Program-made: the position numbers and the translations under genes
Shown: one piece after another, positions 13,924 to 21,456 of the stretch
Layout of the letters: each line of letters starts with the position of its first letter
Numbering within the stretch: the stretch's first letter is position 1
From: a virus
Reading direction: 5' to 3' (one strand)
DNA length: 39,626 nt
IMG/VR virus record: IMGVR_UViG_3300013306_000031
Location: 1-39,626 of that record
The notes under the pieces: generated by a model
Database searches by the model: none
The model's input: the letters and a program-made list of their open reading frames with translations, nothing else
Told to the model about the DNA's origin: nothing

Positions 13924-14306
13924 GGTTCCTCGCTTTCTGGTTCGTGGTGTTTGCCGATGCGGTCGGCGGGGCGGATGCCTGCTTTGACGTCCGCCCAGCA
14001 TCCGGAGCAGTTTGGCGCTTCCTTGCCGATGTGGTCCGGGCAGTCGGGCGCTCGTGGTTTCTTGCCTTTCACTTCCGGAACATCCCAGTGACTCCCTGCC
14101 ATGAAGATCACAGCGGGCGACTTGACTGCCGGGTTCAATGCCGCCTTCACCGCAGCGAACACGAGATCCCGGTATGGATGCTCGGCGCGGTGATCCCACA
14201 GGAGTTTGAGCAGTTGAGGAGGCTTCCAATCTCCTGGTCTGATTTCTGCGAGTACAGCGGCCAGCGCGTTGGCTTGTGCGTTGGTCATGGGCTCGGTGGC
14301 TGTCAC
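13920..14306 (-). CDS. Hypothetical early protein beside replication gene
   Basis: This 128-residue protein starts at GTG 14306, with AAAGGA five bases upstream, rather than at ATG 14321 or further out. It has helices NAQANALAAVLAEIRPGDW and PQLLKLLWDHRAEHPYRDLVFAAVKAAL, then AVIFMAGSHWDVP and a C-x6-C-x8-C-x2-C cluster (PDCPDHIGKEAPNCSGCW). Similar proteins follow replisome-organizer genes in other actinophages, so a replication role is possible. A terminator separates it from that gene. Confidence 0.62.
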   Translation of the reverse strand: MTATEPMTNAQANALAAVLAEIRPGDWKPPQLLKLLWDHRAEHPYRDLVFAAVKAALNPAVKSPAVIFMAGSHWDVPEVKGKKPRAPDCPDHIGKEAPNCSGCWADVKAGIRPADRIGKHHEPESEEP

Positions 14307-14332
14307 GGCATTCCTTTGCATTTTGTCGAGGT

Positions 14333-14395
14333 AAAAAAATCGTCGTCGAACGTCGCGGCCTTGCGCGTTACCCAACTGGACGATTCGACGATTTT
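14333..14395 (-). terminator. Intrinsic terminator after replication gene region
   Basis: On the minus strand AAAATCGTCGAA (14395-14384) pairs with the segment 14350-14336, which carries a three-base bulge, and seven T follow (14339-14333). The loop is 33 bases. It should end or attenuate transcripts from the replisome-organizer gene. Confidence 0.7.
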
Positions 14396-14399
14396 CCTT

Positions 14400-14550
14400 A
14401 CCCCTGATTCTTTAAAAGCCAACCCAAAGCTCAAGGTGAGGGGAGAGTGTTAATGGTTATGGTTATGGTGCTTATTTTGGGTTACACGTTTGTTATCCGT
14501 TTGCTATAGCGTTTTGTAAGCGGCCGCTTATCGCTTGGTTACGGTTTCGC
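14400..14550. other. AT-rich repeat region, candidate replication origin
   Basis: No gene is present. This is the most AT-rich stretch of the early module and lies between the replisome-organizer-like gene and a terminator. It holds GGTTAT repeats near 14454-14466, CGTTTG(T/C)TAT twice (about 14487-14509), CGCTTAT twice (about 14525-14553) and the perfect 14-bp palindrome 14517-14530. Short iterons beside an initiator gene are typical of phage origins; the role is inferred. Confidence 0.45.
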
Positions 14551-14961
14551 TTATGCTGCGTCGGGTGGCAGGTTGCATAGTTCGCAGTCGTCCTTGAACA
14601 TGCCGCGGTCAACATGCCATCGTTTGTGGGCTGATTCCTTGCCCCCGCGGCTGCCTCGTTCTGCCTTCTCTGTCTTCAATTTGTGGATCTGCTCTTTCGA
14701 GTTCTGATGGCTGAGGTAGTCGTGAAGCTGGTAGCCGCCGTCAACCTCTTCGACCAGGCCCTTGGCAATGAGCTCCTTTCCGGCACTTATCCCGCGCATA
14801 TTGAGCTCATCCTTGGAGAATCGCCCGTCACTTTGCGCTTCGTTGCAGTCGGCAATGAGCTCGACGTGCAGCCGGAACGCTTTGTCACTCAGCGTCCGGA
14901 TCTTGCGGTGCCGTGGGTATTCATTCGTCACGGTGAAGTAGGGGCGAGTGTCCTTCGCCAA
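14551..14961 (-). CDS. Replisome-organizer-like protein
   Basis: This 136-residue protein looks like the winged-helix N-terminal part of phage replication initiators. The pattern is RPYFTVTNEYPRHRKIRTLSDKAFRLHVELIADC, DGRFSKDELNMRGISAGKELIAKGLVEEVDGGYQLHDYLSHQ, then a basic linker and a Cys pair (DDCELCNLP). Such proteins bind the origin and recruit helicase; the usual C-terminal helicase-loading part is short here, and no helicase or primase gene was found in the window. TTG 14961 is the start, with AAGGAG six bases upstream. Confidence 0.72.
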   Translation of the reverse strand: MAKDTRPYFTVTNEYPRHRKIRTLSDKAFRLHVELIADCNEAQSDGRFSKDELNMRGISAGKELIAKGLVEEVDGGYQLHDYLSHQNSKEQIHKLKTEKAERGSRGGKESAHKRWHVDRGMFKDDCELCNLPPDAA

Positions 14962-14990
14962 CGGTTACTCCTTTCTTGTATGGATCGTGG

Positions 14991-15314
14991 CTACATCTCC
15001 GCCAATGCCTTATTGAAGTCCACTGCGCTGCCGGGGCGCGGCTTTTGCGTTCGGTCGATGGCGGTGGGGAATGTCGGATCGTAAATCCGCGGGTAGCCGT
15101 AGGACTCGCGGCACGTGCGGCAGTAGGCGAAGTAGAACGATTCCTTTTCGTCCCGCGGATTACGCGTTGCACCGCCGCCGTCGTAGCCGTTGCCGCCGCA
15201 CCATCCGCAGCTTTGCCCAGACGCCCATACGCACGTGTGCACGGTGAATGGTGGGCTAGGTTCAGGTGTGCCAAGTTCGGCAAAGATGTCCACCTGCCCG
15301 GCGATCTGCTCCAT
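14991..15314 (-). CDS. Small zinc-binding hypothetical protein
   Basis: This 107-residue protein has cysteines arranged as in a zinc ribbon: HTCVWASGQSCGWCGGNGYD and YCRTCRESYGYP. The N-terminus (MEQIAGQVDIFAELG) resembles that of small actinophage proteins placed near replication genes, often found before a DnaA-like or helicase gene. Start at 15314 overlaps the previous stop (TGATG). Function unknown. Confidence 0.65.
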   Translation of the reverse strand: MEQIAGQVDIFAELGTPEPSPPFTVHTCVWASGQSCGWCGGNGYDGGGATRNPRDEKESFYFAYCRTCRESYGYPRIYDPTFPTAIDRTQKPRPGSAVDFNKALAEM

Positions 15315-15619
15315 CACGCCGCCCTCTTCCTGGTCCACCATCCGGCAGCTTCCCTAGCCGCCGCTTCTAGCCCCTCACGCCCGCCGTGCACAATCGGTGG
15401 CAGCGCTAACTGTCCCCGCGCCGTGGTGGTCCGTTCGCGTGCTTGCTGGAGCTGCATAGTGACCAGTTCCTTGCGGCGCTTGAGTCGGTGGAGGTCCTGC
15501 TCGACGTCGCAAAGATCGGCCAGTTCCCGTTCGGCGCGTTCAAGTTCAGCCGCCGCGATCTGCTGGCTGATCCGGAGCGCGTCAAGGTGGGCGCGCTTGG
15601 TGTTGTGGGTGTAGGTCAT
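15314..15619 (-). CDS. Coiled-coil hypothetical protein
   Basis: This 101-residue protein is nearly all helix, with a heptad-like run from about residue 10 to 70 (AHLDALRISQQIAAAELERAERELADL, LHRLKRRKELVTMQLQQARER). It directly follows the sliding clamp gene with a four-base overlap, so an accessory role with the clamp is possible but unproven. Confidence 0.65.
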   Translation of the reverse strand: MTYTHNTKRAHLDALRISQQIAAAELERAERELADLCDVEQDLHRLKRRKELVTMQLQQARERTTTARGQLALPPIVHGGREGLEAAAREAAGWWTRKRAA

Positions 15620-16746
15620 GACGGCATCCGGACGGGCATGATCAAGTGCTTGGGCGACTCGGGATCATTGATCTCAAGGCCGCCCGACGTGAACAGGAAC
15701 GGCTTCGGCAGGGTGGTGTATGAGATGCGAACCCTGTCAGTAGCTATCTGCTGGAGGGCTTCCGCGAGGTAGCGCGGATTGAAGGCGCACTTGATCTCGT
15801 CCGCGAGTCCGGCGATAACTCCACCGGCAGCAACCGGGGCCTTCGCCGGGCCGAATAGCCCGTAGCTGAAGGTCACTTCAGCCCCACTTGCGGACATGCT
15901 TATGATGCAGGGCGCATGCTGCTCGTTCATCCTTTGTGCCACGCGGGTGGACTCCAAGAGCACTAGCCGGTCGAACTCGAAAGACGCCGTGACGGTCTCC
16001 GGAAATAGGGTCTTGATCTTGGGGTACGTGCCATCAATGGCCATGGCGGTGAATGTTGCGGCGTCAGTCTTGATGATGATGCGACCATCGCCAATGCCAA
16101 GCAGGATCTCGCCGCCAATCAAGAATCGATCTATCGCTTTGACGGCCCTGCGCCCAAGTATGAACGCGCCGGAGCCTTCACCTTTGCCGCTCGCGTGATC
16201 CTCGGCCAGCCTGTAGCGGTCGGTGGCCAGGAACTCGGCAGCTCCACTAGATAGCGACACCTGGACACTTTCGAGGATTGGCGTCGTCTCATCCATGGAT
16301 GCGGCGATGGATACCCTGCGCAGCGCATTCCTAAGCTCACCGGCTGGCAGTATTGTGTACGCTTCGAGCTCAGGTGCGGGGATCTCTGGATAGTCAGCTA
16401 TGGGCATCGTCTCGGCGTGGAGTTCATACCCACATGCGGAAACCGTTACCTTCTCGCCATCCAAGGAGACCGTCACGGGCGCGGTCTTCACCTTGCCTGT
16501 CGTGGTTCGGATTGCGTCCATCAGCCAGCGGTAGGAGACGAGAAGTGGGGCACCTTCTCCGGCCGATTCGGTAAGCGTAGTCACTGCCGATGTCTCGAAG
16601 TCGCAGCCGGAGAGGGCGCCGGTTGCGGGGTCGATGTGAACGCTGTAGAGGATGGCTATGGACTTCTTGCCAGCCATCGCTGGGGAAAGTCGCGTCAGTG
16701 CGGCGATCCAGTCTTTAGCTGATGCGGTGATTGATTGCGTGCTCAT
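15616..16746 (-). CDS. dnaN: DNA polymerase III beta sliding clamp, phage-encoded
   Basis: This 376-residue protein is a beta-type sliding clamp, close to the full length of bacterial DnaN. The three-domain order is visible: LVSYRWLMDAIRTT near 70, GYELHAETMPIADYPEIP near 107, an ATDRYRLAE motif near 175, FNPRYLAEAL near 325 and the C-terminal PFLFTSG and HLIMPVRMP. It should tether the replicative polymerase to phage DNA. The phage has no polymerase gene in this window, so the clamp must serve, or divert, a host polymerase. Overlaps both neighbours by four bases. Confidence 0.93.
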   Translation of the reverse strand: MSTQSITASAKDWIAALTRLSPAMAGKKSIAILYSVHIDPATGALSGCDFETSAVTTLTESAGEGAPLLVSYRWLMDAIRTTTGKVKTAPVTVSLDGEKVTVSACGYELHAETMPIADYPEIPAPELEAYTILPAGELRNALRRVSIAASMDETTPILESVQVSLSSGAAEFLATDRYRLAEDHASGKGEGSGAFILGRRAVKAIDRFLIGGEILLGIGDGRIIIKTDAATFTAMAIDGTYPKIKTLFPETVTASFEFDRLVLLESTRVAQRMNEQHAPCIISMSASGAEVTFSYGLFGPAKAPVAAGGVIAGLADEIKCAFNPRYLAEALQQIATDRVRISYTTLPKPFLFTSGGLEINDPESPKHLIMPVRMPS

Positions 16747-16949
16747 TGCTTGCTCCTTGGGTTCTGGTGTCCGCGTCGTTCGCGGGTGATGTTTCCGATT
16801 GCTTCATTTGCGGTCGGGTCCCGATGCGTGATCACGGCGCCGCTACTTGGCGCGGCTACCTTGAGCCAGTCGCCCCAGTGGCAGGCGCATGTGCCGGACA
16901 GTGCGCAACCGTAGGGCGACCAGCAGCAGCCGCGGGAGCAGGGGCTCAT
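16743..16949 (-). CDS. Cys-rich small protein
   Basis: This 68-residue protein opens with six cysteines in MSPCSRGCCWSPYGCALSGTCAC, suggesting a metal site, and ends in a basic tail with THRDPTANEAIGNITRERRG. Short proteins of this shape are frequent in actinophage early regions, without a known role. ATG 16949 overlaps the NrdH stop (ATGA). The frame open to 17006 is out of place with that gene. Confidence 0.65.
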   Translation of the reverse strand: MSPCSRGCCWSPYGCALSGTCACHWGDWLKVAAPSSGAVITHRDPTANEAIGNITRERRGHQNPRSKQ

Positions 16950-17242
16950 GCGGCCCCGGAGTGCGTGATGTGGCGTTCGATCTCGTTCACGTCGTAGCCG
17001 CTCCAATGCACGTCGCCCTCGATGGTGGATACGTAGACGACCGGGGCCGCTGAGAATCCGAGCCCCTTGATGAATTCGAGTGCGCCACTGTCTTGGGAGA
17101 CGTCAACCTTCGTGAATTCGACGCCCTCCTTCTTGAATTTCCGCTCGATTGCAGTGCATTGGACGCAATCGGGCTTGCCATACAGGACGACAGCGGCGGA
17201 ATTGCGGGCGTGGATGCGTGGTGACAGGTCGGTGATGGTCAT
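16946..17242 (-). CDS. nrdH: NrdH-like redoxin
   Basis: This 98-residue protein is a glutaredoxin-fold NrdH redoxin. The active site C26-V-Q-C29 follows the strand AVVLYGKPD, and FIKGLGFSAAPVVYV holds the cis-proline loop. NrdH passes electrons to class Ib ribonucleotide reductase; phage copies probably boost host dNTP supply, since no reductase gene is present here. Start 17242 has AAAGGA seven bases upstream. The leader contains a strong hairpin and follows a terminator. Confidence 0.88.
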   Translation of the reverse strand: MTITDLSPRIHARNSAAVVLYGKPDCVQCTAIERKFKKEGVEFTKVDVSQDSGALEFIKGLGFSAAPVVYVSTIEGDVHWSGYDVNEIERHITHSGAA

Positions 17243-17263
17243 GGGAGTCCTTTGGGTATGAGT

Positions 17264-17291
17264 GCGGCGCCCGACATGTGCCAGGCGCCGC
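17264..17291 (-). promoter_or_regulatory. Leader hairpin before nrdH-like gene
   Basis: GCGGCGCC (17264-17271) and GGCGCCGC (17284-17291) pair perfectly over 8 bp with a 12-base loop, between a terminator and the NrdH ribosome site. It has no T-run; mRNA stability or processing is the likeliest role. Confidence 0.5.
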
Positions 17292-17303
17292 GTTTGGGGC
17301 ATG

Positions 17304-17324
17304 AAAAAACCGCCTATGTGGCGG
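17304..17324 (-). terminator. Intrinsic terminator after ssb
   Basis: On the minus strand CCGCC (17324-17320) pairs with GGCGG (17314-17310), loop ACATA, followed by six T (17309-17304). It ends or attenuates the recombination gene transcript. Confidence 0.8.
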
Positions 17325-17346
17325 CATGGGATTTAGTGCAGTCGTG

Positions 17347-17820
17347 CTAGAACGGTGCTGAACTGTCGGCAGGTGGCCATCCGCCCGCATTGGTTTGCGG
17401 TGCGGCCCACGGATCTGACGCTTGCGGACTAGAACGAGGCTGGGTCGCGTTCCATTCATTGCCGCCTTGACTAGAACCGGCCAACTTTTGCCGATCCTTG
17501 TTGCTGGTGAGGATTTCAATTGCGGACGCCTTGACGTCAAGCGATACGCCAGGTCCATTGGTGCCGTCATAGTCGCGCTTGTAGAACTGGCCGTAGACCT
17601 TGACTCGGACGCCGGACTTGAGATGGTCTGCCAGGAACTCGGCAGTGGATCCCCAGAGCTCGACGCGGAACCATTGTTCGGTAACTTTCTCCCATCCGCC
17701 ATTGCCGTCCTTTTTGGACTTGGTATCGGCGGCGCGAAAGTTCAGGACCGGGGAGCCGCTGACTGTATAGCGAATCTCGCTGTCAGCGCCAAGGTTGCCG
17801 GTGAATATGATTTCGGCCAT
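17347..17820 (-). CDS. ssb: Single-stranded DNA-binding protein
   Basis: This 157-residue protein is an SSB with one OB fold (residues 1 to about 105: IIFTGNLGADSEIRYTVSGSPVLNFRAADT, TEQWFRVELWGSTAEFLADHLKSGVRVKVYGQFYKRDY, VSLDVKASAIEIL). A Gln/Gly/Pro-rich linker follows and the tip ends SSAPF, a shortened form of the acidic tip that recruits partner proteins in bacteria. It starts one base into the previous stop (TAATG). Confidence 0.93.
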   Translation of the reverse strand: MAEIIFTGNLGADSEIRYTVSGSPVLNFRAADTKSKKDGNGGWEKVTEQWFRVELWGSTAEFLADHLKSGVRVKVYGQFYKRDYDGTNGPGVSLDVKASAIEILTSNKDRQKLAGSSQGGNEWNATQPRSSPQASDPWAAPQTNAGGWPPADSSAPF

Positions 17821-19034
17821 TACGCGCGCACCGCCCCGTCCTCGATAACAATCCCGCGGCCATCTCCGTCGCCCACCATTTCTATCCAGACTTGGAAATC
17901 GTTGGACTTGGCAACTTCCTCCACAAGCGCGAGGTTGTCCGAGTCCAGCAGCGAGCCGTCCGCGATACGGATTACCCGCAGCTTCGGATTCAGCGCGATT
18001 GCCATAGCCAGCGAGACGCGCAACTGCTCGGCGCCGGATGCCTGCTTGAACGGCACGCCCTGATAGGTCACGCCCGAATCGTCAAAGCCGAGTCCTTCGA
18101 TTGGGAAGACGGCGGCGGCGAGTCCGCCCGCTTTCTGATAGTCGATCTCTGTCAGCGCGTCCGTGAGTTCAGCGGCTTCGTGCTTGGCAGCATCAAGGCT
18201 TGCGTGGACATCCATGCCAGTCTTGTGGTGGCGGATGGCGGCGTTGACATCTTCGGCGCCGTCGATCTGAGCCTGGATCGCGTCAATGTCTACTTTGGGC
18301 GGTGCTGAATCGGCGCGGTCTATTGCGTCGGCAAGCTGTCGCTCGGCGTCCACAAGCTCGCGCTTGACGCGCTCCACCTTTTCCGCCCATCCGTCGCGAG
18401 CCGTTCGGGCTACGTCGATGTTGTGATTGAGCGACTGTCCGTCGCGGTAGGCAGTAATGAGCGCGGATACGCTGACTTCTTCCTTGGGCAGGTCAGCCAG
18501 CGAGCCGGTGAACTCGGATGCACGGGCTGCCAGTTCCTTGACGCGGCGGTTGGCGTCAGTGCGCCGGTCGAACAATTCCTTGCGCTCGGCTGCCAGCTCG
18601 TCAATGTCGAACGGCAGGTCAACGAGATCCAGCAGCGTGGCGAGCTGGTCGCGGTCGGACAACTGAGTGAATGCCAGCGGGTCAAGGGATAGCTTGCCGA
18701 GTAGGTCGTCAAGCTTGGCCTGCCCCTTGGAGTACACGGCGCCATCATGAGACTTCACCGTGAGCGTCGATCCGGAGGCGGTGAATTTGCGGGTGACGAT
18801 CAGATCCTCAGTTTCGAGGACGATCTCTGCGCGGTCCTCACCATCCCGAATCGGCTTCGGCGTGGTCTTGGCATTCACTCCACCAAGGGCCGCGGTGATG
18901 CTATCGAGGATGGACGTCTTACCCTGCCCGTTCTTGCCCGCGACGATAACAAGGTTGCCGTCCGGGTCCGGGGCGATCTCCACGGCTTTGAGCCTTTTGT
19001 AGTTGGTCGATTCGAGTCGGATAATCTTGCTCAT
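17820..19034 (-). CDS. SbcC/RecF-like AAA ATPase
   Basis: This 404-residue protein is an SMC/RecF/SbcC-type ABC ATPase. Walker A is GKNGQGKTS (33-41), the middle is coiled coil (LAAERKELFDRRTDANRRVKELAAR; RVKRELVDAERQLADAIDR), and the ABC signature SGAEQLRVSLAMAIAL leads into a Walker B-like VIRIADGSLLDSDN near residue 365, where Ala/Asp take the place of the usual final Asp-Glu. It probably works in recombination with the nearby YqaJ exonuclease. ATG 19034 overlaps the previous stop. Confidence 0.87.
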   Translation of the reverse strand: MSKIIRLESTNYKRLKAVEIAPDPDGNLVIVAGKNGQGKTSILDSITAALGGVNAKTTPKPIRDGEDRAEIVLETEDLIVTRKFTASGSTLTVKSHDGAVYSKGQAKLDDLLGKLSLDPLAFTQLSDRDQLATLLDLVDLPFDIDELAAERKELFDRRTDANRRVKELAARASEFTGSLADLPKEEVSVSALITAYRDGQSLNHNIDVARTARDGWAEKVERVKRELVDAERQLADAIDRADSAPPKVDIDAIQAQIDGAEDVNAAIRHHKTGMDVHASLDAAKHEAAELTDALTEIDYQKAGGLAAAVFPIEGLGFDDSGVTYQGVPFKQASGAEQLRVSLAMAIALNPKLRVIRIADGSLLDSDNLALVEEVAKSNDFQVWIEMVGDGDGRGIVIEDGAVRA

Positions 19035-19600
19035 GCTTGCGATTCCTTTGCTGCTTGTACGTATTCGAGGATGTGACTTGGCGCGTTCTGCCCGGTCAGC
19101 CATGCGAGGTATTCGGCGGTCTTGCCCTCGGTGACGGCGCGCTTTGTCTGGGCCACGACGTCGGCGGGGATCTCGTTGGATGGGGCGGCTTGTGTGGGTG
19201 CGGCGTCAGGGAGGGGCTGGACGGTGAACATTGCGCTGCGGCCCTTCTTGATGAGCAGCGGCACCTTCAGCGGCTTATCGATGCCGGACATGTGGCTGAT
19301 ACGAGATCCGCCAACAGCAGCGCCGCCGAACTCTACGGACGGATCGCAGTAGAGCGTGACGCGCTGACCGACGTAAGCGGTAGTCTTGCCGCCCCATGCA
19401 GCCACGATCACCCTCCGCATTGATTTACCCGGCCGCCATACTCGGGGGAAATCGGCAAGGTGGAAGTTGAACGGTTGCTCTGCGTTGTACTTGCTGACCC
19501 TTTCGATGGTGAAGGTGCGCGGGCCGCCTAGCAGGTCCACGGCGTCCAGCTGGTCGCTCTTTGGCGCCAGGCTGTCTGTCATGTCGAGGTCCATCGTCAT
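19031..19600 (-). CDS. Conserved actinophage protein of recombination cluster
   Basis: This 189-residue protein is of a type repeatedly found between the exonuclease and ATPase genes in actinophages. Its recognisable stretches are SDQLDAVDLLGGPRTFTIERVS, FHLADFPRVWRPGKSMRRVIVAAWG and YCDPSVEFGGAAVGGSRISHMSGID. The C-terminal quarter is variable and helical. No enzyme motif is seen. A mediator or annealing role would fit the place, but is inference. A homing endonuclease gene separates it from the exonuclease. Confidence 0.7.
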   Translation of the reverse strand: MTMDLDMTDSLAPKSDQLDAVDLLGGPRTFTIERVSKYNAEQPFNFHLADFPRVWRPGKSMRRVIVAAWGGKTTAYVGQRVTLYCDPSVEFGGAAVGGSRISHMSGIDKPLKVPLLIKKGRSAMFTVQPLPDAAPTQAAPSNEIPADVVAQTKRAVTEGKTAEYLAWLTGQNAPSHILEYVQAAKESQA

Positions 19601-20109
19601 GCTGCCTTCCTTAGGGCTCGTGCCTTGCGGCGCTTGTTTTCGGAGTGGCGCCTACCGCATTCGCGACAGAGTCGGTGTTGTCGTCCACTCGGGTATACGT
19701 AGGTGTTCTCGATGTTGTACGGGTGCCCTGATGGGCAGTGGGTCACGCCTGCATTGCCGCCTTCATTGCGCGACATATCCCGCATGTTGTCCGTGCGGGT
19801 GCCCCAGCGGAGGTTGCTTAGGTGGTTGTTGTTATGGTCGTCATCCCAATGCAGTGACTCCATGCCTTCGGGGCAGGGGCCTACGAACGCCTCAAGAACC
19901 AACCGATAGGGGTATGCGTCAACCGTCCTTGCGTTATACGCCAGGCTTACGCGAGGGCGACCGTTTGGCAGAGGTCTTTCCTTGAGGATCCGCCCGCGGA
20001 GCCTGTTGCCGTGCGACGTCTTCCTGTCGAGACTGCGCACCCTGCCGTGATCCGATACGTCATAGACGCCTACGTAGCCAACTACGGGGAGCCAGCGTTC
20101 CTCCATCAA
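19597..20109 (-). CDS. NUMOD4/HNH homing endonuclease
   Basis: This 170-residue protein has an N-terminal NUMOD4 motif (EERWLPVVGYVGVYDVSDHGRVRSLDR) and an HNH core (YRLVLEAFVGPCPEGMESLHWDDDHNNNHLSNLRWGTRTDNMRD, about 68-112), then a Cys/His region (HCPSGHPYN, CRECGRRH) that may bind zinc. It sits between the exonuclease and its usual partner genes with four-base overlaps at both ends, as expected of a cleanly inserted mobile gene. Confidence 0.88.
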   Translation of the reverse strand: MMEERWLPVVGYVGVYDVSDHGRVRSLDRKTSHGNRLRGRILKERPLPNGRPRVSLAYNARTVDAYPYRLVLEAFVGPCPEGMESLHWDDDHNNNHLSNLRWGTRTDNMRDMSRNEGGNAGVTHCPSGHPYNIENTYVYPSGRQHRLCRECGRRHSENKRRKARALRKAA

Positions 20110-20786
20110 AAAATCTCCATCTCAGGGAATAGGTCAATGCGCTCAGTTGCGGGCAGTCCTGCGACGCGGGCGCGGTACGAGGCGATCATTACCTCAGCTA
20201 CGGCCTCGAGAGCTTCCACGGCCTCTTTGATCGCCGCCTGCCATTTCTCGTCAGGCTCTACGCGCTTGCTCCACAGCGGCATCCCGCCGTTGTAAGAGAT
20301 GAAGTCAAGCCATTCACGGCCCGACACCAGCAGGCCCGTTTGGCACTGAGCCATGTACTCAAGCGGGACCTCGTCGGCCAGGATCGTTGCAAGGTGCTTC
20401 TTCTGGCGCGGTGACTTGATCTCAATCAAGCCGTCGTCGCCTATCAAGCCATCGGGGGAAAACCCAATCGTGTAGCCGCCGAAGTCGCGGGTCATGAATC
20501 CGACTTCGGTAGCGGGCGCGTAGTTCTCGCTGTAGATGTCACGGGCGAACGGCTCTGACATTGTGCCGCGCTGCATATCGGCGTTCGGGTATACGGGCTC
20601 AACATGGCCCGTGATTCGCTCTGCTACGAGCGTCATCACCAGCGCCCGTGACGTTTCGTTGGCGGCAACCTTCAGTGTCTTGGCCGTGATCAACTGCCCG
20701 ATGACTGATGCTGTCGGCATGCCGCATCGTGCGGCCAGCCATTCCGGCGATCCCTGTTCTAACTCTGTGAATATTTCCAAGCTCAT
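20106..20786 (-). CDS. YqaJ/RecB-like exonuclease
   Basis: This 226-residue protein is a PD-(D/E)xK exonuclease of the YqaJ (lambda Exo) family that resects double-stranded ends. Motifs: QGSPEWLAARCG (11-22), MQRGTMSEPFARDIY (71-85, E78), GFSPDGLIG (108-116, D112), LIEIKSPRQKKH (120-131, E122, K124) and the YMAQCQTGLLV helix. ATG 20786 has GGGGACG upstream; longer frames to 20891 run into the terminator. No annealing protein of known type is next to it. Confidence 0.92.
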   Translation of the reverse strand: MSLEIFTELEQGSPEWLAARCGMPTASVIGQLITAKTLKVAANETSRALVMTLVAERITGHVEPVYPNADMQRGTMSEPFARDIYSENYAPATEVGFMTRDFGGYTIGFSPDGLIGDDGLIEIKSPRQKKHLATILADEVPLEYMAQCQTGLLVSGREWLDFISYNGGMPLWSKRVEPDEKWQAAIKEAVEALEAVAEVMIASYRARVAGLPATERIDLFPEMEIF

Positions 20787-20806
20787 TGCGTCCCCAATCT
20801 GGTCAT

Positions 20807-20830
20807 AAAAAAGGAGCCCGTTTAGGCTCC
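20807..20830 (-). terminator. Intrinsic terminator before exonuclease gene
   Basis: On the minus strand GGAGCC (20830-20825) pairs with GGCTCC (20818-20813), loop TAAACG, and six T follow. The stop codon of the 45-residue gene lies in the loop. It separates the small-gene block from the recombination block. Confidence 0.85.
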
Positions 20831-20959
20831 GTCGTGGTGGCATTCCGTGCCGGTCAGTATTTGTTTGAGTCTGCCGAGGTCGATAACCCACGTCCCGGCC
20901 ATTTGTTCGATGGCGAACACGGCGCGGCGGTTGCGTTCCTCAGCTTCACAGTCAGGCAT
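20822..20959 (-). CDS. Small hypothetical protein, 45 aa
   Basis: This gene was read directly from the sequence; ATG 20959 lies three bases after the previous stop, with AGGGA upstream. The product is MPDCEAEERNRRAVFAIEQ followed by MAGTWVIDLGRLKQIL and TGTECHHDGA, ending inside the terminator loop. It has two Cys and a paired His, but no known family. Confidence 0.65.
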   Translation of the reverse strand: MPDCEAEERNRRAVFAIEQMAGTWVIDLGRLKQILTGTECHHDGA

Positions 20960-20962
20960 CAC

Positions 20963-21148
20963 TCATTCCCTGCCCCGTTCAGCCGCAGGTAGTTGGGCGG
21001 TGCGCTTGTCCTCGTGGTTGAACGGGCCGCCGCAGAACAGTGTCCCGTCCTCGTGCTGCACGGTGGTCAGCACCTTGCCCGGGAACAGGACGGACTGGGA
21101 GACGAACTCCCCGACCTTCAGTTGCTTGTCACAGTTTCGGCACTTCAT
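20963..21148 (-). CDS. Small zinc-ribbon protein, 61 aa
   Basis: The protein begins M-K-C-R-N-C and has a further Cys in LFCGGPFNHED, with a strand stretch LKVGEFVSQSVLFPGKVLTTVQHED. A half zinc ribbon is likely. ATG 21148 overlaps the previous stop (ATGA). Role unknown. Confidence 0.62.
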   Translation of the reverse strand: MKCRNCDKQLKVGEFVSQSVLFPGKVLTTVQHEDGTLFCGGPFNHEDKRTAQLPAAERGRE

Positions 21149-21456
21149 AATGACCCACCCCGTTCAGCCGCAGCCCGCGCACGGAGGTAGTCACGCAGGA
21201 AGTCAGCGCCCGGAACGGAGCGTGTTGCGCGAGCGTGGTCAAGTAGCGCCTGCCAGCCCTCTTCCGCCGCCTCCTCCAGCGCTTCGGCCCGGATGATCGG
21301 AGCCGCAGCCGCAAGAGCCGCACGGGCTTCGGCTCGGTACTCGTCCTTCCCGTCGTCGAACTGGACGTTCCACGCGTAGCTGTCACTGACGTCCGGGAAC
21401 TGGGCCGCACAGATTGCCCGCGCTGACGCTTCCACGGCTTCGTTGCTGATCGTCAT
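21145..21456 (-). CDS. Helical hypothetical protein, 103 aa
   Basis: The sequence is mainly helical and Ala/Glu/Arg-rich, with an opening NEAVEASARAICAAQFP and a central EYRAEARAALAAAAPIIRAEALEEAAEEG. This pattern is common among small actinophage early proteins without a known role. It starts in an ATGA overlap. Confidence 0.65.
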   Translation of the reverse strand: MTISNEAVEASARAICAAQFPDVSDSYAWNVQFDDGKDEYRAEARAALAAAAPIIRAEALEEAAEEGWQALLDHARATRSVPGADFLRDYLRARAAAERGGSL

